The notes under the pieces are model-generated. The model had not been told where the DNA came from. It did not search any database and saw nothing but the letters and a program-made list of their open reading frames with translations. The translations under genes and the position numbers were made by a program. Below, one piece after another: positions 6,260 through 12,111 of a stretch of 12,436 bases of DNA (its first letter is position 1; every line of letters starts with the position of its first letter). This DNA is from JBDRFZ01 sp043818395 (GTDB lineage Bacteria > Patescibacteriota > Patescibacteriia > 2-12-FULL-60-25): contig JBDRFZ010000024.1 of the NCBI GenBank assembly GCA_043818395.1, positions 1 to 12,436 of the forward strand, read 5' to 3'.

Positions 6260-6925
6260 TTAGAAAAATATCGCGACTCTTTCCGTGTCTTTAACCTGTC
6301 CTCCATTTTTACTTATCAACAGATCGTATTCGATTGTTTTATCATCAACCCAACGAACCGACATATTTTGTGCCAGTACAGATCCGGCACCAGTTGATTC
6401 TGTATTCGGATTGAAAATCACGATGTATCTTATTTTACCGGTAGCAACTATTTCTACGGCGATACCGATTTTCCCCTTCTCGGTCTCTTCATAGCCGGCG
6501 TACTTGGTACCATCCGGGGATAATGAACCGCGTACGAGTTTTCCGCTCAGACTTTTTCCGGTATCCGTTATCTCTGGCGGTAATACCGCTGTCGGTGAAG
6601 TCGCACTCGGAATAAGACTACCCGTCGTCCCGGTCGGTGGGGTTGTTTCTAAACCACTAAGCATCTTTTTTTCTAGTGAACCTATCTTATAATCACAATT
6701 AGCCGAATTGATCTGGCCTAGCATAAGCTTTCGTTCAAGATTATCGAGACGGATAACATAAACCAAAAGCACCAGCCAGATGGCGATCGACATAAGCAGG
6801 AAAGTAACACCCAGAATTGTAATCAAACTGCCGTGAAACGGTACGGCGCGTTTATAGTATGAATCAGATGGAACGGATGATGGTTTTGAACGGATCGCGC
6901 GCGATCCTAAAGTACGTGATGGCAT
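6260..6925 (-). CDS. Membrane-anchored protein of unknown function with extracytoplasmic beta domain
   Basis: The protein has 221 residues when started at the ATG at 6923-6925 (MPSRTLGSRAIRSK). An in-frame ATG at 6982 would add 19 residues, but it lies upstream of a good -10 box and the added peptide looks like translated leader. Layout: a basic, Ser-rich cytoplasmic tail (1-31), one membrane helix (about 33-58, LITILGVTFLLMSIAIWLVLL), a short helical stretch with NLERKLM and GSLEKKML, a Pro/Thr/Ser-rich linker (94-120), then a C-terminal domain with alternating strands (128-221). In that domain, SLSPDGTKYAGYEE (134-147) and VRWVDDKTIEYDL (190-202) resemble single blades of WD40-like repeats. 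I do not recognise the family. By the positive-inside rule the C-terminal domain should be outside. It is transcribed alone, with its own terminator. Confidence 0.75.
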   Translation of the reverse strand: MPSRTLGSRAIRSKPSSVPSDSYYKRAVPFHGSLITILGVTFLLMSIAIWLVLLVYVIRLDNLERKLMLGQINSANCDYKIGSLEKKMLSGLETTPPTGTTGSLIPSATSPTAVLPPEITDTGKSLSGKLVRGSLSPDGTKYAGYEETEKGKIGIAVEIVATGKIRYIVIFNPNTESTGAGSVLAQNMSVRWVDDKTIEYDLLISKNGGQVKDTERVAIFF

Positions 6926-6940
6926 ATTTTTATTAAGATA

Positions 6941-6969
6941 AGTATAACATAATTTATTCCCGCTGTATC
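6941..6969 (-). promoter_or_regulatory. Promoter of the membrane-anchored unknown gene
   Basis: On the minus strand a -10-like TATACT (6941-6946) and a weak -35-like GATACA (6964-6969) have a 17-base spacer. The start point would be near 6934, about 9 bases before the ATG at 6925. This supports the shorter start and is divergent from the ATPase promoter. Confidence 0.45.
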
Positions 6970-6971
6970 GG

Positions 6972-6998
6972 TTGATAAACATTTTGACGTGTTACAAT
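6972..6998 (+). promoter_or_regulatory. Promoter of the P-type ATPase gene, near-leaderless
   Basis: An extended -10, TGTTACAAT (6990-6998), ends 10 bases before the ATG at 7009. TTGATA (6972-6977) lies 15 bases upstream of the hexamer; a second -35-like TTGACG at 6984-6989 is too close to be used with it. Predicted transcription start is about 3-5 bases before the ATG, and there is no Shine-Dalgarno. Confidence 0.5.
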
Positions 6999-7008
6999 TA
7001 ATTAAAAT

Positions 7009-9663
7009 ATGGATAAAGCTACTAAACTGACTGATATTTTAAGTAAAAAAACTCTACAACAGCCATTCTGGTCCATAGAAGCACGGGACGTTTTAGAGTC
7101 TTTGCATTCAAAAAAAACCGGACTTACTCAAGCAGAATCAGAAGGACGCTTGGCTTTATTTGGAAAAAACGAAATTACGGGAATTAAACGAAGAGGAAAA
7201 ATTAGAATCATAACCAGTCAATTTAAAAGCCCACTAATCCTGGCGTTGACAGTCGCTGGTGTAATTACCTTATTTTTACACGAATGGATTGATGCCGGCG
7301 TTATCTTGATTGCCGTCGCAATTAACACCGCCCTGGGATTCTGGCAGGAAAATAAAGCGGAAAACGTACTCGACGAATTAAAAAGCTACATTCGCACTCG
7401 CGCCAGAGTCAGAAGATCTGATCAAGAACACGAAATTGACGCTTCAGAACTCGTACCCGGCGACGTTATCCGGCTAACACAAGGAGATAGGGTACCGGCC
7501 GACGCACGTATCCTCTATGCAAACAATCTGGAAATCGATGAATCTATTTTAACCGGCGAGTCATTACCATCCACGAAAAATGAAGCCCCTCTTCCGCCAC
7601 AGACTCCGCTGGGTGACCGCGACTCAATGGTCATGGGCGGTACCATGGTGATTCAAGGCATAGCTGACGCTCTGGTTATAGCAACAGGTGATGTAACGGA
7701 ATTTGGAAGAATCGCAAAACTGGCCACCGGTGAAATAGATGAACCTACACCTCTTCAAAAAGCTGTCTCTCGATTTGCCACCGCATCAGGAATCATTCTT
7801 TGTTTGGCCGCTCTTTTAATATTTTTCATTGGCTTTACGTCCGGCTATAGTTTGCTGGACATGTTTGTTACCACTGTTGCAATCACTGTATCAGCCGTAC
7901 CAGAAGGACTGCCCATCGCTCTTACTGTAATTCTGGCTGTCGGTGTAGAAAGGCTAGCAAAACGCAAGGGCATCGTAAAAAAGTTACTTGCTGCGGAAAC
8001 CCTGGGTTCCACGACTCTGATTTTAACCGATAAAACAGGCACCCTGACCCAGGCTAAAATGCAACTATCTTCTATCATCATCGGGAGCGACACGGATGCA
8101 AGCATGAAAAAACAGTTATTATCGGATGCCGTCATGAATACAGATGTAATCATAGAAAACAAAGAGGATACTCCGGCCAAATGGCAGGTGCACGGCAAAC
8201 CTCTCGAAGTTGCTTTGGTTAACGCCTCGGCCGAAAAAGGAATATTCCCGGATTCACGTTTAAAAAATTCCGAGATTCTGGATCGCTTGCCTTTTGATTC
8301 AAGCTACAAATATTCCATGGTCTTGTTGCACGAAAATAAAAAAACAACTCTCTATTCCCTAGGTGCGCCCGAGATACTTTTAGAGCATTGTCATATGGAC
8401 AATAATGAAAGAATCTTCTGGCAATCGCAGATAGAAAAAAGCACTTCGTCCGGAGAGCGTGTGCTGGGCCTGGCTTATAAAGATACAAAAGATTCATTCC
8501 GTCTTACTTCGCATGAAAAAATTTCTGATCTGACTTTCCAGGGACTCATTACATTTCGTGATCCGCTTAGACCTGGCGTAAAAGAAGTTATAAAAAAAAT
8601 CGCTAAGGCCGGAGTTAAAACCGTAATCGTGACAGGCGATCATCCTGGTACAGCTAAGGCCGTGGCTCATGAACTCGGTCTTTTATCAAAAGATGGTTTA
8701 GTAATTACGGGCGATGAGTTAACATTTTTAGGTGATGACAAGCTGATCGGAGAACTTGCACGAGTCAGCGTATTCGCGCGAGTCACACCCGAACAGAAAC
8801 TTATGCTAGCTAAAGCCTACCAAAAATTAGGCGAGGTCGTTGCCGTTACCGGTGATGGAGTAAATGACGCTCCAGCCCTCCGAGCGGCCGATATCGGCAT
8901 AGCCGTTGGTTCTGGAACCGAAGTAGCCAAAAGCGCCGCCGACCTGATTATTTTAAATGATGATTTTGAAACAATCGTTGCGGCCATCGAAGAGGGTAAG
9001 CGCGTCATGAATAATATTCGAAAAGTAATCGTTTATCTTCTAACCGATGCTTTTGATGAAATATTTTTAATCGGCGGCGCACTTCTAACCGGCCTCGCTA
9101 TGCCGATAAACGCTTTGCAGATTCTGTTCGTTAATATGTTTTCGGATAGTTTTCCGGCGATTGCCTTTGCCTTCGAAAAAAATTCCGATTTGAGCCTCCA
9201 TGAACCGCTTAATCTGAAAAACCGCATACTAAATCCAGAAATGAGATTTATGATCTTCGTTATAGGATCTCTAACGAGTACCGTGCTCTTTGCACTTTAT
9301 TACACTCTAATCAAACTGGGATACGACTCGCTGACGGTAAAAACTTTTATTTATATGGGTTTTGCGAGCTACACCCTTCTCGCCGCTTTCTCTCTCCGAA
9401 GTTTGAGTAAAAGCATTTTCGCTTATAATCCATTTTCTAACTTTTATCTAACGCTTGGCGTAGCTTTTGGTTTATTACTCACAGTAATTTCTGTTTACGT
9501 CCCGTTTTTCAACAAAGTTCTGGATACCACGCCTTTGCCGCCATTGTGGCTTTTCGCCGTCCTCGCAGTCTCCGTCTTTAACGTCTTAGGGATTGAACTT
9601 GGTAAATGGCTCTACGGTAAAAAAATCAAAGTGAACCGCCGTGCTTTTCTCTCCACTCCGTAA
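7009..9663 (+). CDS. Type II cation-transporting P-type ATPase (calcium-pump-like)
   Basis: This 884-residue membrane pump couples ATP hydrolysis to cation export. An N-terminal cation-ATPase domain is followed by helix pairs, the actuator loop with TGES (182-185), PEGL in helix 4 (298-301), DKTGTLT with phosphorylated D341, LPFDSSYKYSM in the nucleotide domain, TGDHPG (542-547), TGDGVNDAP (614-622) and a C-terminal set of about six helices. By alignment to SERCA-type pumps, E299, E684 (helix 5), N709, S712 and D713 (FVNMFSDSFPA, helix 6) keep most ion-site ligands, but the helix-5 Asn position reads A681. This suggests one Ca2+-like site or another divalent cation; the substrate is uncertain. 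The normally conserved KGAPE is SLGAPE (451-455), losing the nucleotide-pocket Lys. The last 38 bases overlap trmD tail to tail. Confidence 0.93.
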   Translation: MDKATKLTDILSKKTLQQPFWSIEARDVLESLHSKKTGLTQAESEGRLALFGKNEITGIKRRGKIRIITSQFKSPLILALTVAGVITLFLHEWIDAGVILIAVAINTALGFWQENKAENVLDELKSYIRTRARVRRSDQEHEIDASELVPGDVIRLTQGDRVPADARILYANNLEIDESILTGESLPSTKNEAPLPPQTPLGDRDSMVMGGTMVIQGIADALVIATGDVTEFGRIAKLATGEIDEPTPLQKAVSRFATASGIILCLAALLIFFIGFTSGYSLLDMFVTTVAITVSAVPEGLPIALTVILAVGVERLAKRKGIVKKLLAAETLGSTTLILTDKTGTLTQAKMQLSSIIIGSDTDASMKKQLLSDAVMNTDVIIENKEDTPAKWQVHGKPLEVALVNASAEKGIFPDSRLKNSEILDRLPFDSSYKYSMVLLHENKKTTLYSLGAPEILLEHCHMDNNERIFWQSQIEKSTSSGERVLGLAYKDTKDSFRLTSHEKISDLTFQGLITFRDPLRPGVKEVIKKIAKAGVKTVIVTGDHPGTAKAVAHELGLLSKDGLVITGDELTFLGDDKLIGELARVSVFARVTPEQKLMLAKAYQKLGEVVAVTGDGVNDAPALRAADIGIAVGSGTEVAKSAADLIILNDDFETIVAAIEEGKRVMNNIRKVIVYLLTDAFDEIFLIGGALLTGLAMPINALQILFVNMFSDSFPAIAFAFEKNSDLSLHEPLNLKNRILNPEMRFMIFVIGSLTSTVLFALYYTLIKLGYDSLTVKTFIYMGFASYTLLAAFSLRSLSKSIFAYNPFSNFYLTLGVAFGLLLTVISVYVPFFNKVLDTTPLPPLWLFAVLAVSVFNVLGIELGKWLYGKKIKVNRRAFLSTP

Positions 9664-10321
9664 TTTTTTTGTGATTGCCGGACAGTAAAACATCCGGAAC
9701 TTTTATCCCTAGATACTCCTCAGGCCTGGTGTACTGCGGGTATTCCTTATCTCTACCCTGACTCCATGATTCTTCGTCAAGCGACTCCTCTTTACCCAAA
9801 ACACCGGGACGGAGACGCGCGACTGCATCAATCATGACCATGGCCGCCAATTCGCCGCCGGTCAAGACGAATTGACCAATGGAAAGCTCTTCGTCGGCTA
9901 ATTTTTTCGCCACCCTCTCGTCCACACCTTCATAGCGTCCGCATAAAAAAACTAAACGATCGTATCTCGATAACCGACGCGCATCGGTTTGCGTAAAAAT
10001 CTTTCCTTTAGCGCTCGTAAGTACAATGCGTGCTTTTTTAGATTTCACGGTTTTTTGACCCTTGATAGTTCGCAATCCCAACGAAACCAACGCCTCGTGA
10101 AACGGCTGGACTTTCATAACCATGCCAGGCCCCCCGCCGAATGGCTTGTCATCCACGGTCTTGTGACGGTCATGCGTAAATTCGCGTAGCTGGTGCAGTT
10201 TAAAATCCACCAATCCAGCTTTTTTTGCCCGACCTAAAATCGAAGCCTCGAGATACGGTTGGCATGCTTCAGGAAAAAGCGTAATGATATCCGCGGTTAA
10301 TTTTTTTTTCTTTTTTTTCAT
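9626..10321 (-). CDS. trmD: tRNA (guanine-37-N1)-methyltransferase
   Basis: This SPOUT methyltransferase of 231 residues makes m1G37 next to the anticodon, which prevents +1 frameshifting. Motifs are DIITLFPE (11-18), FTHDRHKTVDDKPFGGGPGM (48-67), FLCGRYEGVDERV (125-137), LSIGQFVLTGGELAAMVMID (146-165) of the knotted SAM site, ARLRPGVLG, YPQYTRPEEY (194-203) and VLLSGNHKKITEW. The residue aligned with the E. coli general base D169 is E184 (LDEESW), a conservative change. The C-terminus is about 25 residues shorter than in E. coli. The start MKKKKKKLTAD is encoded by A8-G-A9 and adds several Lys before the usual start of the fold. It lies 15 bases after the 129-residue unknown and has no Shine-Dalgarno. 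Confidence 0.95.
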   Translation of the reverse strand: MKKKKKKLTADIITLFPEACQPYLEASILGRAKKAGLVDFKLHQLREFTHDRHKTVDDKPFGGGPGMVMKVQPFHEALVSLGLRTIKGQKTVKSKKARIVLTSAKGKIFTQTDARRLSRYDRLVFLCGRYEGVDERVAKKLADEELSIGQFVLTGGELAAMVMIDAVARLRPGVLGKEESLDEESWSQGRDKEYPQYTRPEEYLGIKVPDVLLSGNHKKITEWREKHGGSL

Positions 10322-10336
10322 GCGCGTCGAACCGAG

Positions 10337-10726
10337 TTATTCTTTTGGGGGTAAAACCCGACGATAGCCGCCCGACTGATTTTGCGACCCGCTTCTATCT
10401 TCACGTTCTTTCAATGCCTGCTCCAAACCTGAAGATATGATTTTAACTTTTCCTCCAGATGAATTTTCTATGGGTCTTTCACCTAATCTTACTTCTCTTC
10501 CTGTACCAGAAACCTGTACGCCAAAGTCTTTTTTATTAGTATCAATCCTGGTCGGGACTCCGTCGATCAAAACATTAATTTCTCCAACATCAAATTCAAC
10601 TCCATTTTTTTTCATCCAGGCGATAAGCTCCGGATAATTTGAATCATGGGCAAGAAAATCTACATGCTGGGCATTGGTTAATTCCGGAATCATGCGCTCC
10701 GGAGTAGCGGGTTGTTCAAATTTCAT
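10337..10726 (-). CDS. Unknown protein in the usual rimM position of the rpsP-khpA-trmD cluster
   Basis: The protein has 129 residues from the ATG at 10724-10726 (MKFEQPATPERMIPEL). The open frame extends to 10801 with another ATG, but that would place the promoter-like boxes inside the coding region and adds a peptide of leader-like composition. I do not recognise the family. Residues 1-70 look folded (NYPELIAWMKKNGVEFDVGEINVLIDGVPTRID), suggesting helices then strands. Residues about 95-129 are polar and probably disordered (NSSGGKVK, QNQSGGYRRVLPPKE). No RimM or PRC-barrel motif is visible and it is shorter than RimM (about 170 residues). It lies 15 bases before trmD, so the two are likely co-transcribed. 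It has no signal peptide and should be cytoplasmic. Confidence 0.7.
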   Translation of the reverse strand: MKFEQPATPERMIPELTNAQHVDFLAHDSNYPELIAWMKKNGVEFDVGEINVLIDGVPTRIDTNKKDFGVQVSGTGREVRLGERPIENSSGGKVKIISSGLEQALKEREDRSGSQNQSGGYRRVLPPKE

Positions 10727-10735
10727 ATTTATAAA

Positions 10736-10765
10736 ATCATAGCATTTTGCCAAGCTAAAAGTAAA
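10736..10765 (-). promoter_or_regulatory. Near-leaderless promoter of the unknown-trmD operon
   Basis: On the minus strand TATGAT (10736-10741) ends 9 bases before the ATG at 10726. TTTACT (10760-10765) lies 18 bases upstream as a -35. The same -10 to AUG distance occurs at gap. It supports the shorter start of the 129-residue protein. Confidence 0.5.
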
Positions 10766-10792
10766 CAAAAAGTCGAGATGATTTTTTTTAGT

Positions 10793-10819
10793 CCAACACA
10801 AAATCCGGCTTGCACCGGA
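10793..10819 (-). terminator. Weak intrinsic terminator after khpA
   Basis: On the minus strand a 5-bp GC-rich stem, TCCGG with CCGGA (10804-10808 and 10815-10819), has a 6-base loop and is followed by TTTTGTGTT. It lies 22 bases past the khpA stop and ahead of the promoter at 10736-10765. The stem is short, so termination may be partial and some read-through into trmD is possible. Confidence 0.5.
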
Positions 10820-10841
10820 CCTTGTATTTTTACTTTCAATG

Positions 10842-11204
10842 TTATATCCCCAGATCCTCTAAATCCTTGTCTGTAACCAATCCCGCTTCACCATGGGTTG
10901 TGGCGGCGCGGCGTTCTGTGCCACGGCGCTCCTGGTGTTCACGACGCATGTTCTCCGGCTCATAAACCTTGAGGTTAACGCGGGCGTTTTCTTTGGCGCC
11001 AACGATCTTGAGCAAGATGCGCAATGCGCGTGCGGTCTGTCCTGACCTGCCGATTACGTAACCCATGTCTTCTTGGTTAACGTAAAGGGTGATTAAAACT
11101 CCGCGTTCGTCCACGGTACGTTCCGTTCGGACGTCGTCGGGATGATTAACGATGGCTTTCACCACGTACTCTATAAAGGACTGATCTTTGAACTGTTCTG
11201 CCAT
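10842..11204 (-). CDS. khpA: KH-domain RNA-binding protein KhpA (YlqC-like)
   Basis: This 120-residue protein has a single type II KH-like domain at about 8-83. FIEYVVKAIVNHPDDV (10-25) is the typical KhpA N-terminus. The RNA-binding GxxG loop is GRSG (52-55) within YVIGRSGQTARALRILLKIV, and the strand RVNLKVYEPE closes the fold. A charged tail follows (86-120, MRREHQERRGTERRAATTHG), longer than in the roughly 80-residue Bacillus proteins, and ends in an acidic LVTDKDLEDLGI. KhpA acts as a small RNA chaperone in other bacteria, often with KhpB; a partner is not seen here. The gene directly follows rpsP, the usual order, but has its own promoter and a folded leader of about 70 bases, which suggests control at the RNA level. 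Confidence 0.92.
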   Translation of the reverse strand: MAEQFKDQSFIEYVVKAIVNHPDDVRTERTVDERGVLITLYVNQEDMGYVIGRSGQTARALRILLKIVGAKENARVNLKVYEPENMRREHQERRGTERRAATTHGEAGLVTDKDLEDLGI

Positions 11205-11277
11205 ATCGGCGTTTAATCCCCGACTTTCGCCGGGGCGTTAGTAATTCAATCGAGCTAACGGCAATACCGTTTTCTCG
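11205..11277 (-). promoter_or_regulatory. Structured 5' leader of khpA
   Basis: Read on the minus strand, the leader opens with a nested hairpin: CGAG pairs with CTCG around ACGG-TATTG-CCGT. It is followed near the start codon by a 7-bp stem, CCCCGGC with GTCGGGG (11218-11235), capped by a GAAA tetraloop and containing one G-U pair. An alternative pairing joins CGGCG of that stem to CGCCG just before the AUG. The two states exclude each other, as expected for a switch or an autoregulatory site. It matches no riboswitch class I know. Confidence 0.45.
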
Positions 11278-11283
11278 CAAAAT

Positions 11284-11312
11284 ATATTAGCATGTTTTAA
11301 TTTTTTTTTCAA
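11284..11312 (-). promoter_or_regulatory. Promoter of khpA
   Basis: On the minus strand TTGAAA (11307-11312), a 17-base A/T-rich spacer and TAATAT (11284-11289) form a sigma-70-like promoter. It begins a few bases past the T run of the rpsP terminator. Predicted start is near 11277, giving a leader of about 72 bases. Confidence 0.6.
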
Positions 11313-11313
11313 T

Positions 11314-11347
11314 AGGAAAAAACAGGCCTTTACCCAGCCTGTTTTTT
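11314..11347 (-). terminator. Intrinsic terminator of rpsP overlapping its stop codon
   Basis: AAAAAACAGGC (11317-11327) pairs perfectly with GCCTGTTTTTT (11337-11347) with a 9-base loop. On the minus strand the ascending arm is made of the last rpsP codons (...AAA CAG GC), the TAA lies in the loop (11330-11332), and the descending arm ends in GGCCTGTTTTTTCC. It should stop transcription right at the end of the gene. Confidence 0.85.
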
Positions 11348-11641
11348 TGCGATCTTTTCTTTTCTCTTTTTGGAAATTTTCAATTTCTTTCGCCTCTCTC
11401 CGGTTACGATATTCTGATCAATTAGCAGATTCCAGACCGTATCCGAGGCTTGCGCGCCTTTGCTGATCCAGTATTTAATGCGGTCGGCATTGAACTGAAT
11501 AGTCGAAGGTTTTGTTAGTGGATTATAAATTCCTAAATTCTCTATGAATTTACCCCACGGATCCTTTGATTTTTCCGTCACAATCAGGCGGTACGAAGGC
11601 TGTTTCTTTTTTCCGACGCGGCTTAAACGAATGCTTAACAT
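11330..11641 (-). CDS. rpsP: 30S ribosomal protein S16
   Basis: This 103-residue protein belongs to the small ribosomal subunit, where S16 aids early assembly of the body near 16S rRNA. The start MLSIRLSRVGKKKQPSYRLI (1-20) is the family signature, followed by KFIENLGIYNP (31-41), NADRIKYWISKGAQASDTV (51-69) and a basic C-terminal tail (KKLKISKKRKEKIAKKQAG). Family length is about 80-100 residues. It has its own strong promoter 100 bases upstream, a folded leader, and a terminator built over the stop codon, so it is probably a single-gene transcript. No Shine-Dalgarno precedes the ATG (CCAAATCC). Confidence 0.97.
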   Translation of the reverse strand: MLSIRLSRVGKKKQPSYRLIVTEKSKDPWGKFIENLGIYNPLTKPSTIQFNADRIKYWISKGAQASDTVWNLLIDQNIVTGERRKKLKISKKRKEKIAKKQAG

Positions 11642-11736
11642 GGATTTGGATTAATTGTTTAAAATTAAAAAATAGACGATTTTTCGGCTAATACCGAAGT
11701 CTGACGGACTCCGCAGCCCAAGAGCATTTGTGCTCT
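11642..11736 (-). promoter_or_regulatory. Structured 5' leader of rpsP, possible attenuator
   Basis: The roughly 93-base leader opens with a 6-bp hairpin, AGAGCA with TGCTCT (11721-11736), with a CAAA loop on the minus strand. A second stem, TTCGG with CCGAA (11683-11698), is enclosed by GAC/GTC and followed by TATTTTTT (11665-11673), resembling a weak terminator. An alternative AGTC-CGTCA-GACT stem overlaps its 5' side. This layout could allow control of S16 synthesis. It is inferred from base pairing only. Confidence 0.4.
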
Positions 11737-11740
11737 GGAG

Positions 11741-11768
11741 AATATAGGATTTTGACCCCAAATGTCAA
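11741..11768 (-). promoter_or_regulatory. Promoter of rpsP
   Basis: On the minus strand a perfect -35 TTGACA (11763-11768) and TATATT (11741-11746) have a 16-base spacer. This is the best sigma-70-type promoter in the window. It begins 8 bases past the stop codon of the upstream 96-residue gene, and predicted start is near 11734. Confidence 0.75.
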
Positions 11769-11776
11769 GCCTTTCG

Positions 11777-12067
11777 CTACCCTATATCAATCCTGTAGCT
11801 TTTACCTGGTTTGACCTGGATTCCATCTACGGTTTTTGATTTTTTCAAACGAGACTCGATTTCACGTTTTAATACCTTAAGAAAACCCAAACGATTCTCC
11901 GGACCAAGACTTCTAATTTTTAAAGCAATAGGTTCGGGTAAGTCGGTCTTTTGACCAGCTAGTTCCTTTTGAATAGCCAATAACTTAGCATGACTTAATC
12001 CAGCTAAAAATTTACCATGTTTTTCAAATTCACTTGACCCGGGAGATGGATGTTTTTCGTAAGACAT
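11777..12067 (-). CDS. Small cytoplasmic protein of unknown function upstream of rpsP
   Basis: This gene encodes 96 residues starting MSYEKHPSPGSSEFEKHGKF. I do not recognise the family. Residues about 18-76 look helical (KFLAGLSHAKLLAIQKELAG and LGFLKVLKREIESRLKKSK), with a PEPIALKI break between. The C-terminus is strand-like and ends KPGKSYRIDIG. It has no membrane segment, signal peptide or metal-binding motif. The -10-like TATTCT (12080-12085) and TTGCCT (12103-12108), spacer 17, lie upstream in the gap after the ORF6N gene. No terminator separates it from rpsP, so read-through is possible. Base composition and dense coding fit the neighbours; it is likely real but lineage-restricted. 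Confidence 0.65.
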   Translation of the reverse strand: MSYEKHPSPGSSEFEKHGKFLAGLSHAKLLAIQKELAGQKTDLPEPIALKIRSLGPENRLGFLKVLKREIESRLKKSKTVDGIQVKPGKSYRIDIG

Positions 12068-12111
12068 ATTATTTAAAACAGAATAATAAACGGTAGAAGA
12101 TAAGGCAAATA

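Noticed and set aside
6926..6982. N-terminal extension of the membrane-anchored unknown protein from the ATG at 6982
   Set aside because: A -10-like box at 6941-6946 falls within it and the peptide looks like translated leader; the start at 6925 is preferred.
7845..8198. 117-codon minus-strand open frame inside the P-type ATPase
   Set aside because: It lies wholly antisense to conserved ATPase motifs, and its composition follows from the sense codons.
9678..9704. Possible plus-strand terminator for the ATPase gene (CCGGA/TCCGG hairpin followed by AACTTTT)
   Set aside because: The stem is only 5 bp with a 10-base loop, the T run is short and displaced, and the sequence is conserved trmD coding region.
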